A stretch of DNA of 64,000 nt, taken from the NCBI RefSeq assembly GCF_900119845.1, contig NZ_FPKU01000002.1, forward strand, positions 1-64,000. The letters run 5' to 3'. The stretch's first letter is position 1. Each line of letters opens with the position of its first letter. The position numbers and the translations under genes are program-made. The DNA is from Devosia enhydra (lineage in GTDB: Bacteria; Pseudomonadota; Alphaproteobacteria; Rhizobiales; Devosiaceae). This document shows positions 25,895 through 34,173 of this stretch, in pieces. The notes under the pieces were generated by a model. It ran no database searches. It was not told where the DNA came from and worked only from the letters and a program-made list of their open reading frames with translations.

Positions 25895-26316
25895 TGGCCG
25901 CCCGCCACGACCTCACCCGCAACCAGACGCTCGTGCTCGACAGGCTGACCCGTGCCGATGCGCCGGTTTCCGCCTATGGCCTGCTCGATCAATTGCGCGA
26001 GGAAGGCCTGCGCGCGCCGCTGCAGGTCTATCGCGCGCTAGACAAGCTGGTGGAACTGGGGCTCGCGCACCGGCTCGAATCGCTCAACGCCTTCGTCGCC
26101 TGCGCCCATGCCCATGAGCATCGCGCCGATGAGGGCCATGCCACCGGCACCACCGCCTTCGCCATCTGCGAAACCTGCGGCCGGGTCGACGAATTCCACG
26201 ATCACGCGGTGGAAGAAGGCCTCGCCGCCTGGGCCGGCGCGGCCGGCTTCACGCCCCGGCTCACCACCATCGAACTGCGCGGCCGCTGCAAGGAGTGCCA
26301 GGCCAAAGCCGCCTGA
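25894..26316 (+). CDS. zur: Zinc uptake regulator, Fur family
   Basis: A 140-residue Fur-family repressor. The N-terminal winged helix includes VSAYGLLDQLREEGLRAPLQVYRALDKLVELGLAHRLES. The metal-binding half has the structural zinc cysteines CETCGRV and CKECQA, and a histidine-rich AHAHEH segment. Placement directly after znuB identifies it as Zur rather than Fur or Mur. It is expected to repress the znuA and znuCB-zur units through the boxes at 24167-24209. It is convergent with folC, with only 3 bp between them. Confidence 0.93.
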   Translation: MAARHDLTRNQTLVLDRLTRADAPVSAYGLLDQLREEGLRAPLQVYRALDKLVELGLAHRLESLNAFVACAHAHEHRADEGHATGTTAFAICETCGRVDEFHDHAVEEGLAAWAGAAGFTPRLTTIELRGRCKECQAKAA

Positions 26317-26319
26317 GGC

Positions 26320-27615
26320 TCACCTGGGCGGGGTGCCGTTGGCATCGAGCACATGGCCGGCAAGATAGAGCGAGCCGCAGATGACGATGCGGGCGCCCTC
26401 CACCGCACCAGCCTTCGCCAAAGCCCGGCCGATCGAACGCTCGGCAGTGGCCCTCAGCCCCAGCGCCTGCCCCACCCCTGCAATGCGGGCAGCGGGATGC
26501 GCGTTGGTTTCCCCGGGGATCGCCAGTGCGTGCACCGCCACCGCCGTGTCGGCGAAGGGCGCGAGGAAATCCTCGGGCCGCCGCGTGTTCATCATCCCCA
26601 CGATCAAAACGAGCGGCGCCTTGCGCTGCGCATCGAGCCGGTCGAGCGCCTGCCGCAGCGCCGCCGCCCCATGGGCATTGTGCCCGCCATCGAGCCACAA
26701 TTCCTGCGCCGGCGTGAGGCGCGCAGCGAGCCTGCCCTCGGAGAGCTTTGCCATGCGGGCCGGCCATTGCGCCCGCTTGAGCCCCTCGGCGATCGCCGCA
26801 TCGGACACCGGCAGGCCGAAATGCCGGAGCGCCGCAATCGCGAGGCTGGCATTGTCGAACTGGTGCGGGCCGAACAGCGCCGGCGGCGGCAGGTCGAGAA
26901 GGCCCTTCTCGTCCGAAAACACCAGCCGTCCGGCCTCCTCATGGCCCTCGAAATCCTCGCCCGCGTAAACCGGGACAACGCCGAGCCGCGCCGCGCGCCG
27001 GGCGATGACGTCGCGGGCCGCATCCTCCTGCCTGGCGATGACGGCAAGCGACCCGCGCTTCAGGATGCCTGCCTTGGCAACGGCGATCTCGCCCACTGTA
27101 TTGCCGAGGAACTGCTGGTGATCGAGCGCCACGGGCGTAATGATGGTGCCGAGCGGCTTTTCGACCACATTGGTGGAATCGAACTCCCCGCCCATACCCA
27201 CTTCGAGCAGCAGCACATCGGCCGGGGTTTCGGCAAAGAGCTGGAAGGCGGCCGCCGTCGTCATCTCGAAAAACGTCGCCGGCGCCCCGGCATTGATGGC
27301 CTCGACCGCCTCGAGCGTGGCGTTGAGCCGGCGCGTTGAAACCAGTTCACCGGCCAGCCGGATGCGCTCGTTGAAGCGCACGAGATGGGGCGAGGTATAG
27401 ACATGCACAGCCAGCCCCGCCGCCTCCAGCATGGCGCGCAGGAAGGCGATGGTCGAACCCTTGCCATTGGTGCCCGCGACATGGATCACCGGCGGCATCC
27501 GCCGCTCCGGATTACCCATGGCATCAAGCAACCGCCGCTGCCGATCAAGCCCCAGATCGATGAGCTTGGGATGGAGCGTCAAAAGGCGGGCAAGGATGGC
27601 GTCGGTGCGGGACAT
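26320..27615 (-). CDS. folC: Bifunctional folylpolyglutamate synthase/dihydrofolate synthase
   Basis: A 431-residue Mur-ligase-fold enzyme that adds glutamate to dihydropteroate and folates. The ATP loop is HVAGTNGKGSTIAFLRAML, the family segment LLLEVGMGGEFDSTN is present, and the C-terminal domain has ELWLDGGHNAHGAAAL. The start is set at the ATG at 27615 (MSRTDAILARLLTLHPK); a longer frame to 27648 has no support. In many Rhizobiales folC lies between accD and trxA; here trxA is elsewhere in the window, and a broken GIY-YIG gene plus a repeat separates folC from accD. Confidence 0.96.
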   Translation of the reverse strand: MSRTDAILARLLTLHPKLIDLGLDRQRRLLDAMGNPERRMPPVIHVAGTNGKGSTIAFLRAMLEAAGLAVHVYTSPHLVRFNERIRLAGELVSTRRLNATLEAVEAINAGAPATFFEMTTAAAFQLFAETPADVLLLEVGMGGEFDSTNVVEKPLGTIITPVALDHQQFLGNTVGEIAVAKAGILKRGSLAVIARQEDAARDVIARRAARLGVVPVYAGEDFEGHEEAGRLVFSDEKGLLDLPPPALFGPHQFDNASLAIAALRHFGLPVSDAAIAEGLKRAQWPARMAKLSEGRLAARLTPAQELWLDGGHNAHGAAALRQALDRLDAQRKAPLVLIVGMMNTRRPEDFLAPFADTAVAVHALAIPGETNAHPAARIAGVGQALGLRATAERSIGRALAKAGAVEGARIVICGSLYLAGHVLDANGTPPR

Positions 27616-27658
27616 CAGGGCGTCCGAATTGGCAGGATGGCGGAGCAACGCCTTGTAC

Positions 27659-27787
27659 TCCCCCCGTCATCACGGCGAAAGCGGGGATCCAGTGTGCTGG
27701 CCTTTCGAGCGCACACCGCGCCGATCGACGGCTCAGCCCGACCCCGAACAACTGGATCCCGACCTTCGTCGGGATGACGGCGGGGGA
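27659..27787. repeat. Inverted REP-like pair, family C
   Basis: Two facing modules of the CCGTCAT...GGCGAAAGCGGGGATCCAG type: the left one at about 27661-27695 and its inverted partner (CTGGATCCC...GTCGGGATGACGG) at about 27750-27783. It lies between the folC start and the end of the GIY-YIG pseudogene and codes for nothing recognisable. Confidence 0.7.
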
Positions 27788-27818
27788 CGCACGATCGACA
27801 GCCTGAAAACCTTTCCCG

Positions 27819-28117
27819 TCAAAACGTCAGGTCGCCGAACAGATCATGCCGATAGGCGTTGGTCTTTTCGATCAATGCGATCTTCCAGGCGCGCCGCCAC
27901 GCCTTGATCCGCTTTTCGCGCACAAGGGCAGACGGGGCGTCGGGGTGGGGTTCGAACCAGACGAGCTGCGTGACATCGTAGCGCCGGGTGAAGCCCGCGA
28001 CCACATGGTTGCGATGCTCCCAGACCCTGCGGCGCAGGTCGCCGGTGACCCCACGTAGAGGGTGCCATCGAGGCCGCTCGCCATGATGGAGACGACGAAC
28101 TGTTTGTCCGTCGTCAC
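27819..28117 (-). pseudogene. GIY-YIG nuclease-family gene with a one-base frameshift
   Basis: Two overlapping frames together make a normal ~99-residue GIY-YIG/UvrC-like protein. The N-terminal part reads MTTDKQFVVSIMASGLDGTL then YVG; the continuation, in another frame, reads VTGDLRRRVWEHRNHVVAGF and goes on through YDVTQLVWFEPH to the stop at 27819. The break falls at a run of four C on the plus strand (28049-28052), where one more base would restore the reading frame. Members of this family are small, orphan and often annotated as excinuclease-like. It could be a true pseudogene or a homopolymer sequencing error. Confidence 0.75.
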
Positions 28118-28125
28118 CGAACCCC

Positions 28126-29100
28126 CTATTCGGCGTGGGCGGCGACGGGCTGGGTGGCGACGAGGTCGTCGTCGCCTTCGGCGGGACGGGACTGGATGAG
28201 GGTGGGGGTGGGCTGCACGGTCTGGGTGCCGCTCAGCGCCTCGGGCGCGTCGACCTTGGTCAGCATGGCGACCAGCGAGCCGATGGTGGAGCGCAGATTG
28301 TGGCGATGCACCACCATGTCCACCATGCCGTGCTCATGCAGATATTCGGAGCGCTGGAAGCCCTTGGGCAGCTTTTCGCGGATGGTCTGCTCGATGACGC
28401 GCGGGCCGGCAAAGCAGATGAGCGCCCCCGGCTCGGCGATATGCACATCGCCCAGCATGGCATAGGAGGCGGTGACGCCACCCGTGGTAGGGTTGGTGAA
28501 GACCACGATAAAGGGCAGGCCCGCCTCGCGCAGGCGCAGAACCGCAACCGTGGTGCGCGGCATCTGCATGAGCGAAAGGATGCCCTCCTGCATGCGGGCG
28601 CCGCCCGAGGCGACGAACAGCACGAGCGGGGTGCGGCGGCGCAGCGCCGTCTCGAGCCCGGTGATCACCGCCTGGCCCGCGGCCATGCCGAGCGAGCCGC
28701 CCATGAAGTCGAAATCCTGCACCACGACGGTGACCGGGCTGGCATAGAGCTGGCCGGTGACGACCATCACCGCATCCTCGGTGCCGGTCTTGGAGCGGCT
28801 TTCCTTGAGGCGGTCGATATAGCGCTTGGAATCGCGGAAGCGCAGCGGATCCTGCGCCACCTGCGGCAGGGGCACCGCCTCGTAGCGGCCATCGTCGAGG
28901 AAATGCCTGAGCCGATCGGTCGTCTTGATCTTCATGTGGTAGCCCGAATTGGGCACCACCCACTGATTGGCCTCGAGATCGCCGGCAAAGACCATCTCGC
29001 CCGATTCCGGGCACTTGACCCAGAGATTTTCGGGCACCGTGTCCTTGGGCTTGAGCAGCGACCGGATTTTCGGGCGGACGACGTTGTTGATCCAGTTCAT
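28126..29100 (-). CDS. accD: Acetyl-CoA carboxylase carboxyltransferase subunit beta
   Basis: A 324-residue AccD that, with AccA, transfers carboxyl from biotin to acetyl-CoA at the first step of fatty-acid synthesis. Family segments include [40 protein letters not shown] and [20 protein letters not shown]. The N-terminal zinc ribbon is degenerate: only Cys30 of the usual four remains ([12 protein letters not shown]; later [12 protein letters not shown]), as I recall for Rhizobiales AccD. The start is the ATG at 29100. It lies 195 bp downstream of trpA on the same strand. Confidence 0.96.
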   Translation of the reverse strand: MNWINNVVRPKIRSLLKPKDTVPENLWVKCPESGEMVFAGDLEANQWVVPNSGYHMKIKTTDRLRHFLDDGRYEAVPLPQVAQDPLRFRDSKRYIDRLKESRSKTGTEDAVMVVTGQLYASPVTVVVQDFDFMGGSLGMAAGQAVITGLETALRRRTPLVLFVASGGARMQEGILSLMQMPRTTVAVLRLREAGLPFIVVFTNPTTGGVTASYAMLGDVHIAEPGALICFAGPRVIEQTIREKLPKGFQRSEYLHEHGMVDMVVHRHNLRSTIGSLVAMLTKVDAPEALSGTQTVQPTPTLIQSRPAEGDDDLVATQPVAAHAE

Positions 29101-29295
29101 GAGCCTAGTGCCTCGATCCTTCGACGGGCCGGGCGCATCCGCTGCGCTGCCCAGATGTACCGATGCCGGACGCGCCGGAACCCGGATGTCCACCCGCCAT
29201 CGCCGGCAGGCGGTAGTGACCAATTGTGGCCGATTATAGAGGTTCGGCGCCCCCGACGCAAAGCGCCAGCATGGGCGATCCGCCGCCTCCTGCGA

Positions 29296-30123
29296 TCAGG
29301 CGCGCGCCTGCCGGGTGCCGCGGGCCAATTCGCGCACCCGCGACAGCACGGCCTCGACACTGCCGGGCGCCGCCTTGCCGTCAACCAGCGAATCCCCCAG
29401 CGCCACGCAGAGCGCGGTGCCCACCACGACGCCATCGGCATCGCGCCCGATGATCGCGGCATCCTCGGCGGTCTTGATGCCGAAGCCGACAGCGACGGGC
29501 AGGCTGGTATGCGACTTGATGCGCTTGACCGCATCGCCCACCGCCGCGCGGCTCTTGATCGCCGCCCCGGTGATGCCGTTCATCGACACGTAATAGACAA
29601 AGCCCGAGGTGTTCTTGAGCACGGCGGGCAGGCGCCTGTCGTCGGTGGTCGGCGTGGTGAGGCGGATGAAGTTGAGCCCGGCGGCAAGCGCGGGAATACA
29701 GAGTTCGTCATCTTCCTCGGGCGGCAGGTCGACCACGATCAGCCCGTCGACGCCGGCGGCTAGCGCATCGGCCACGAAGCGCTCGACGCCATAGATATAG
29801 ATGGGGTTGTAATAGCCCATCAGCACGATGGGCGTGGCATCGTCGCGCCTGCGGAAGGCCGCGACCTGCTCGAGCGTCCGGCCCAGCGTCTGCCCGGCGG
29901 CGAGGGCGCGCTGGCCGGCAAGCTGGATGCCCGGGCCATCGGCCATGGGATCGGAAAACGGCATGCCGAGTTCGATGACATCGGCTCCCGCCTCCGGCAG
30001 GGCGGCAAGGATTTCAGCCGAGGTCTCGGGGTCCGGATCGCCCGACATCACGAAGGTGACGAGGGCCGGGCGATTCTCTGCGGCGCAGTGGGCGAAGCGG
30101 GCCGCGATGCGATGAGTGGCCAT
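29296..30123 (-). CDS. trpA: Tryptophan synthase alpha subunit
   Basis: A 275-residue TIM-barrel enzyme that cleaves indole-3-glycerol phosphate to indole for the TrpB subunit. Conserved segments are [20 protein letters not shown] (catalytic Glu), [12 protein letters not shown] (catalytic Asp) and [14 protein letters not shown]. The usual neighbours trpF and trpB are not upstream: a DUF1127 gene and then an oxidoreductase occupy that side, so the trpFBA cluster is broken here unless trpB lies elsewhere. The ATG at 30123 is the only sensible start. Confidence 0.97.
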   Translation of the reverse strand: MATHRIAARFAHCAAENRPALVTFVMSGDPDPETSAEILAALPEAGADVIELGMPFSDPMADGPGIQLAGQRALAAGQTLGRTLEQVAAFRRRDDATPIVLMGYYNPIYIYGVERFVADALAAGVDGLIVVDLPPEEDDELCIPALAAGLNFIRLTTPTTDDRRLPAVLKNTSGFVYYVSMNGITGAAIKSRAAVGDAVKRIKSHTSLPVAVGFGIKTAEDAAIIGRDADGVVVGTALCVALGDSLVDGKAAPGSVEAVLSRVRELARGTRQARA

Positions 30124-30228
30124 AAGGGCCGATCCCCCAACAATTGAGCGGGCGCCTGTCGCCCCTTGCGCCGGGGATATGGTCGCAAGCCCGCCGCCCT
30201 GTCAACAGCGGCAGGCGTGCCGTGGCGC

Positions 30229-30411
30229 TCAGTCGCGCTCGAAGCCGGCCTTGAAGGCGAGGCCCGGCAGGTCGGCGCGGGTCAGCCCGCGTGCCGCGAG
30301 CGTGGCGTCGCTCATGCGGTTGAGGCGCTCATATTCGTTGACGGCGTGGCGGGCCCGGCCGATGTCGCCAAACAGCGTGACGATCGGGTCGAGGAAACGA
30401 TTGCTGGCCAT
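30229..30411 (-). CDS. DUF1127 small protein
   Basis: A 60-residue protein with a DUF1127/YjiS-like core: RARHAVNEYERLNRMSDATLAARGLTRADLPGLA. A strong GGAGG ribosome-binding site precedes the ATG. Arg-rich DUF1127 proteins of alphaproteobacteria are small, often abundant, and in some species bind RNA or influence phosphate and stress metabolism; the role here is unknown. It is transcribed toward trpA with 105 bp between them. Confidence 0.85.
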   Translation of the reverse strand: MASNRFLDPIVTLFGDIGRARHAVNEYERLNRMSDATLAARGLTRADLPGLAFKAGFERD

Positions 30412-30542
30412 GGTGACCTCCGGTCAAGAGCATCGATGTGATGCCCCGAAGATGGGGCCAAAGCCCTTCTGTCACAACGGCGCGGCCTGCATGGTTCGCA
30501 TGCGCCCTCGGCATGCCGGCTCACCGTCCGGAAACGCGACAT

Positions 30543-31889
30543 CTAGAGGGCGCGGCTCTCCAGCACCTCCACGTCGCGCGCCGCGCAGGCCGGCCACACC
30601 CAGTGCTGCCAGTTCTGCGCCAGCCACTGCGCATCGGGCGCCTGCCCGCCCACCCCGCTCGCCTCGGCCGGCAGGATCTGCGGGATGCGCCCGGCATGAA
30701 AACCCGAGGCCACCGCAAGCCCGATCTCCCCGCCGGGGATCTCGACGACCATGAAATCCACTATCGGCTCGTAAGGATGCCCGCCGGGAAAGCGCAGGAT
30801 GGTGCCGGCGGGCAGCGGCCCATCGATCTCGCTCAGCATGCGGCGCACCTGAACCTTGCGGCCTTCGCGCGCCGAGGCCAGCAGCGCCTCGATCAGCCGA
30901 TGCACGCCCATGGCGGTGCGGCCGGTGGAGCGGGGGGCGCGGCCCTCGGTGACGGCCGAAACGAAATCGGCGATCTGCCGCTCGTGCCAGTGATAGGGGA
31001 AGGCCATGGGGTCGGCGCCACCCCCGCCCAGCCCCTCGCCGGCTTCCCCGATGCGCTCGCGCCGGCCATCATGCCAGGCGAGGGTCAATGTGCCGCCCGA
31101 AAGGGTCGCGGTCGCTTCTTCACAGGCGAGCACCAGGGTTTCGGCATCGCCCGGATAAAGCGCGGTGGAGGCGGTGAGCGAGCCCCAGGCGCCATTGGCG
31201 AACCGCATCCCGCCGGCGACGAAATCCTCGGTCTCCATCGCGTGCAGCCCGGTGGTGCCGGCCATGGCCTGCACCTCGGCCACCGGACCGCAGAGGCTCA
31301 GCATCAGGTCGAGCGAATGCACCGCCTGGGTGATCAGCACGCCGCCGCCATCCTGGGCCAGCGTGCCGCGGCCGGGCTTGTCGTAATAGCCCTCCTGCGG
31401 CCGCCACCACGGCACCGAGAGCGTCACGGCATGGATGGGCCCGAGATCGCCCGCATCGAGCATCGCCTTGAGCCGGATCGCGCCATCGCGGAAGCGGTGC
31501 TGGAAGATGATGCCGAGCGTCACCCCCGCCGCCGCGCAGAGATCGACGATGTCAGCGGCGGCCTTGGCGCTGCGCTCGACCGGCTTTTCCATCAATATGT
31601 GCTTGCCGGCCCGGGCCGCCGCGGCGGCGATGTCGGCCCGTGCATTGGGCGGGGTCAGCACGAGGATCGCGTCGGTTTCGGGGTCGGCGAGCAGCGCCTC
31701 GAGGCTCTCGGCCTCGGGGAACCCGTATTCGGCGGCAAAGGCGTGGCGGGCGGCGGCATCGCGGCGATAGACCCCGCGCACGGCGACCGTTTCCGATAGC
31801 GCCTTGAGCGCCAGCGCATGCGGCTTGGCCGCCATGCCGGCCCCGACGATGCCGATGCCGAACCGTCTCTTGCCAAACCCACCTGCCAT
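30543..31889 (-). CDS. Gfo/Idh/MocA oxidoreductase fused to an Imm45-like domain
   Basis: A 448-residue protein in a single open frame. Residues 1-350 are a Gfo/Idh/MocA dehydrogenase: NAD-binding GIGIVGAGMAAKPHALALKA, then VLTPPNARADIA, the E-K-P motif in HILMEKPVERSAKAA, and substrate-domain segments GGGVLITQAVHSLDLMLSL. It would oxidise or reduce a sugar or inositol with NAD(P). The last 98 residues (from MLSEIDGPLP) are not part of that family; IVDFMVVEIPGG, LAVASGFHAG and WLAQNWQHWVWPAC resemble, from memory, the Imm45 immunity family. The junction falls at the normal end of the oxidoreductase. The substrate is unknown and no toxin gene is adjacent. Confidence 0.7.
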   Translation of the reverse strand: MAGGFGKRRFGIGIVGAGMAAKPHALALKALSETVAVRGVYRRDAAARHAFAAEYGFPEAESLEALLADPETDAILVLTPPNARADIAAAAARAGKHILMEKPVERSAKAAADIVDLCAAAGVTLGIIFQHRFRDGAIRLKAMLDAGDLGPIHAVTLSVPWWRPQEGYYDKPGRGTLAQDGGGVLITQAVHSLDLMLSLCGPVAEVQAMAGTTGLHAMETEDFVAGGMRFANGAWGSLTASTALYPGDAETLVLACEEATATLSGGTLTLAWHDGRRERIGEAGEGLGGGGADPMAFPYHWHERQIADFVSAVTEGRAPRSTGRTAMGVHRLIEALLASAREGRKVQVRRMLSEIDGPLPAGTILRFPGGHPYEPIVDFMVVEIPGGEIGLAVASGFHAGRIPQILPAEASGVGGQAPDAQWLAQNWQHWVWPACAARDVEVLESRAL

Positions 31890-32143
31890 CCCGGCCTCCC
31901 TTGCCTTGCGGCCGGCACCTTGCAGCGGTCACCCCCGCGAGGCAAGGGCAGCGTTGGAACAAAGCGGAGCTTTGAGAAAAGCGGCCACTCTTCACGAGCA
32001 CGGCACCGGCCTTGCCGGATGGCGCCCCAATGCCGATCTTTCGGCGTGCTGCTTGTGCGCGCGGCCTGCGGGTGCCAAAAGGAGAGGAGCGTTGACCCGC
32101 GGGACATCGATCCCGCCCTTTTCGACCGGCCGGACCCTCCCCA

Positions 32144-32467
32144 ATGCGCCTTTTCATTCGGCTTATCGGAACCTGGCTTTTCGCCCTGGCGGTGGTGCTG
32201 GTGATCGTGGATGGCACGCGCAGCCTCGCGGCCTCCGAACTGGTCATTACGGCGCTGGGGCAGGTGTGGCAGGATGTGCATCCGCAAAGCCTCGAAGGCC
32301 TGCGGGCCTTTCTCGCCAGCCGGCTCTTCGGTCCCCTGCTCGAACAGGGGGTGGATGCCCTTCTGGGCTTCCCCGCCTGGGCCGTGATCGGGGTTCCGGG
32401 GCTGCTTCTGGCCTATGCCGGCCGCTCGCGCCGCAGCAGGACGTTTTTGACCCAAGACGGGATCTGA
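32144..32467 (+). CDS. Conserved small membrane protein
   Basis: A 107-residue protein with a hydrophobic N-terminal helix (FIRLIGTWLFALAVVLVIVD) and a second helix near residues 79-93 (AVIGVPGLLLAYAG), ending in a basic tail. I recall similar proteins throughout Rhizobiales, some annotated as PetM-like, without evidence for that function. No clear ribosome-binding site is seen at the ATG. It lies 48 bp upstream of msrA and may share its transcript. The 254 bases between 31890 and 32143 contain no further gene I can support. Confidence 0.7.
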   Translation: MRLFIRLIGTWLFALAVVLVIVDGTRSLAASELVITALGQVWQDVHPQSLEGLRAFLASRLFGPLLEQGVDALLGFPAWAVIGVPGLLLAYAGRSRRSRTFLTQDGI

Positions 32468-32515
32468 GCGGGCGCCGCCCCTCGCCCCTCCCGTCGCAAC
32501 CCCAAGAGGTTCGCG

Positions 32516-33175
32516 ATGTTCTTCCGCATGAAGCCGCTCGATCTGCCCACCGCCGACACCGCCCTGCCGGGGCGCGCCACCCCGATGCCGGTGGCCGAGC
32601 GCCACTACGTCAATGGCGCCCCGCTCAAGGGCCCCTATCCTGCGGGTGCCGAGACCATCTATTTCGGCATGGGGTGCTTCTGGGGCGCCGAGCGCCTGTT
32701 CTGGCAACTGCCCGGCGTGCTGGTCACGGCCGTGGGCTATCAGGGCGGCATCACCCCCAACCCCACCTATGAAGAGACCTGCTCGGGCCGCACCGGCCAT
32801 ACCGAGGCGGTGATGGTGGTGTTCGACCCTCAAATCATCAGCCTCGAAACCCTGCTCAAGACCTTCTGGGAAGAGCACGACCCGACCCAGGGCATGCGGC
32901 AGGGCAATGATGTGGGCACGCAGTATCGCTCTGCCATCTACACCACCTCGCCCGAACAGGCGGCGCGGGTGGAGGAGAGCCGCAAGGCCTATGGCGCGGC
33001 ACTGAAATCGCGCGGGCTCGGCGCCATCACCACCGAGATCAAGCCGGCCGACACGTTCTACTTCGCCGAGACTTACCACCAGCAATATCTGGAAAAGAAC
33101 CCCAACGGCTATTGCGGCCTCCAGGGCACCGGCGTCTCCTGCCCCATCGGCACCGGCGTCCGCGCCGCGGGCTAA
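32516..33175 (+). CDS. msrA: Peptide methionine sulfoxide reductase MsrA
   Basis: A 219-residue MsrA that reduces methionine-S-sulfoxide in proteins. The catalytic motif G-C-F-W-G holds Cys54 ([15 protein letters not shown]). Other conserved parts are [41 protein letters not shown] and the C-terminal [16 protein letters not shown] with likely resolving cysteines. The N-terminal ~45 residues before the domain are typical of the longer proteobacterial form. The protein is cytoplasmic, with no signal peptide. A 9-bp hairpin follows the stop. Confidence 0.97.
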   Translation: MFFRMKPLDLPTADTALPGRATPMPVAERHYVNGAPLKGPYPAGAETIYFGMGCFWGAERLFWQLPGVLVTAVGYQGGITPNPTYEETCSGRTGHTEAVMVVFDPQIISLETLLKTFWEEHDPTQGMRQGNDVGTQYRSAIYTTSPEQAARVEESRKAYGAALKSRGLGAITTEIKPADTFYFAETYHQQYLEKNPNGYCGLQGTGVSCPIGTGVRAAG

Positions 33176-33190
33176 GTCACAGCCACAGCG

Positions 33191-33212
33191 CCAGGCCCGA
33201 CCCCGGGCCTGG
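33191..33212 (+). terminator. Hairpin after msrA
   Basis: CCAGGCCCG (33191-33199) pairs with CGGGCCTGG (33204-33212) across a 4-base loop, 15 bp after the msrA stop. It lacks a T-tract, so termination is inferred from position. Confidence 0.45.
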
Positions 33213-33235
33213 CCAGTCGCTCACAAGGGGCCCCG

Positions 33236-33530
33236 AGAGCCCCTCACCCTGAGCCCCCAAAGGCCTTCACTCCGAGCCCTCAAAGGCCCTCACGCCGAGC
33301 CCTCAAAGGCCCTCACCCTGAGCCTGTCGAAGGGCGAGGGCCGGGCACACCGAGCCCCAAAGGCCCCCACCCTGAGCCCTCAAAGGCCTTCACTCCGAGC
33401 CCCCAAAGGCCCTCACCCTGAGCCTGTCGAAGGGCGAGGGCCGCGCGCACCGAGCCCCAAAGGCCCCCACCCTGAGCCCTCAAAGGCCCTCACCCTGAGC
33501 CTGTCGAAGGGCGAGGGCCGCGCGCACCAA
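33236..33530. repeat. Complex tandem array of ~20-bp REP-derived units
   Basis: A run of imperfect units of the type AAAGGCCCTCACCCTGAGCC, interspersed with three copies of the full palindrome CTGAGCCTGTCGAAGGGCGAGG (near 33318, 33419 and 33497). The pattern also has a higher-order period of about 80-100 bp. Short ACCAAACCC direct repeats follow (33527-33546). The left half-unit CCTCACCCTGAG is the same as in family B repeats. No gene is seen in 33176-33556 apart from this array. Confidence 0.8.
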
Positions 33531-33556
33531 ACCCACCAAACCCACCAGACACCCCC

Positions 33557-33811
33557 TCACCGCCTCCGCGGCACCTTCTGCTGCAGCCCATAGACGTCCT
33601 CGGCGAAATCCTCCACCCGCCGCGCCAGAGCCGCCTGCGCATCGGCAAGGCCGCGATTGTACAAGCCCGGGCCCAGATGCTCGGCGATGAACTGCACGAA
33701 GACCTCGCCCTGCAAGGTACCGATCTCGAGCTCGAATTCGTCCTCGAGATAGGCCTTGAGCTTTTCGGCCATCTCGGTCGTCTCCTCGCGGCTCAGGGCA
33801 ATCGGCTTCAT
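33557..33811 (-). CDS. DUF2164 family protein
   Basis: An 84-residue soluble protein resembling DUF2164: MKPIALSREETTEMAEKLKA, then LEDEFELEIGTLQGEVFVQF and LGPGLYNRGLADAQAALARR. It is acidic and predicted to be helical. The AAAGGAG sequence upstream of 33811 fixes the start; the longer frame to 33850 is not needed. The function of the family is unknown. It diverges from the cobalamin riboswitch and HupE gene. Confidence 0.78.
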   Translation of the reverse strand: MKPIALSREETTEMAEKLKAYLEDEFELEIGTLQGEVFVQFIAEHLGPGLYNRGLADAQAALARRVEDFAEDVYGLQQKVPRRR

Positions 33812-33914
33812 GGCGGCACTCCTTTTCGATCCCCGCATAGACCTGGCCATTGCCCCGGTAAAGCCGGCGCGGGATTGACGCCCCGCCGCCCCGCATGCGA
33901 CATCTCGGCTTCGT

Positions 33915-34106
33915 GATGGTTCCCCGCGCCCGCTGTGGCAAGGGGATCAAAAGGGAACACGGCGAGGCGTACCCATCAGGGACCGAATCCGTGGCTGCCC
34001 CCGCAACTGTAAGTGGTGAGGATACGATCATGCACCCACTGGCCCTTGGGCCGGGAAGGGGATCGCATCCGGCAAAGACACCGCGAGCCAGGAGACCTGC
34101 CATCCG
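33915..34106 (+). promoter_or_regulatory. Cobalamin (B12) riboswitch
   Basis: The leader of the hupE gene contains the standard elements in order: GGTTCCCC near 33918, AAAAGGGAACACGG (33949-33962), the B12 box core GCTGCCCCCGCAACTGTAAG (33993-34012), CCACTGGCCC, GGGAAGG, and GAGCCAGGAGACCTGCC (34085-34101). Binding of adenosylcobalamin is expected to lower expression of the downstream cobalt and cobalamin genes. Confidence 0.95.
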
Positions 34107-34173
34107 ATCGCCTGGGCCATAAAGAGCCCGCCCCTCATCCCTTCCGTCGGGTGGACGGATAAAGGAGACCGCC

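Noticed and set aside
28126-29100. AccD damaged because its zinc-finger cysteines are missing
   Set aside because: Loss of these cysteines appears to be usual in Rhizobiales AccD, and the catalytic part is intact, so it is noted but not treated as a defect.
33236-33546. CRISPR array
   Set aside because: The units are contiguous and imperfect without unique spacers of constant length, and no cas genes are present. It is a tandem REP-derived array. I saw no CRISPR elsewhere.
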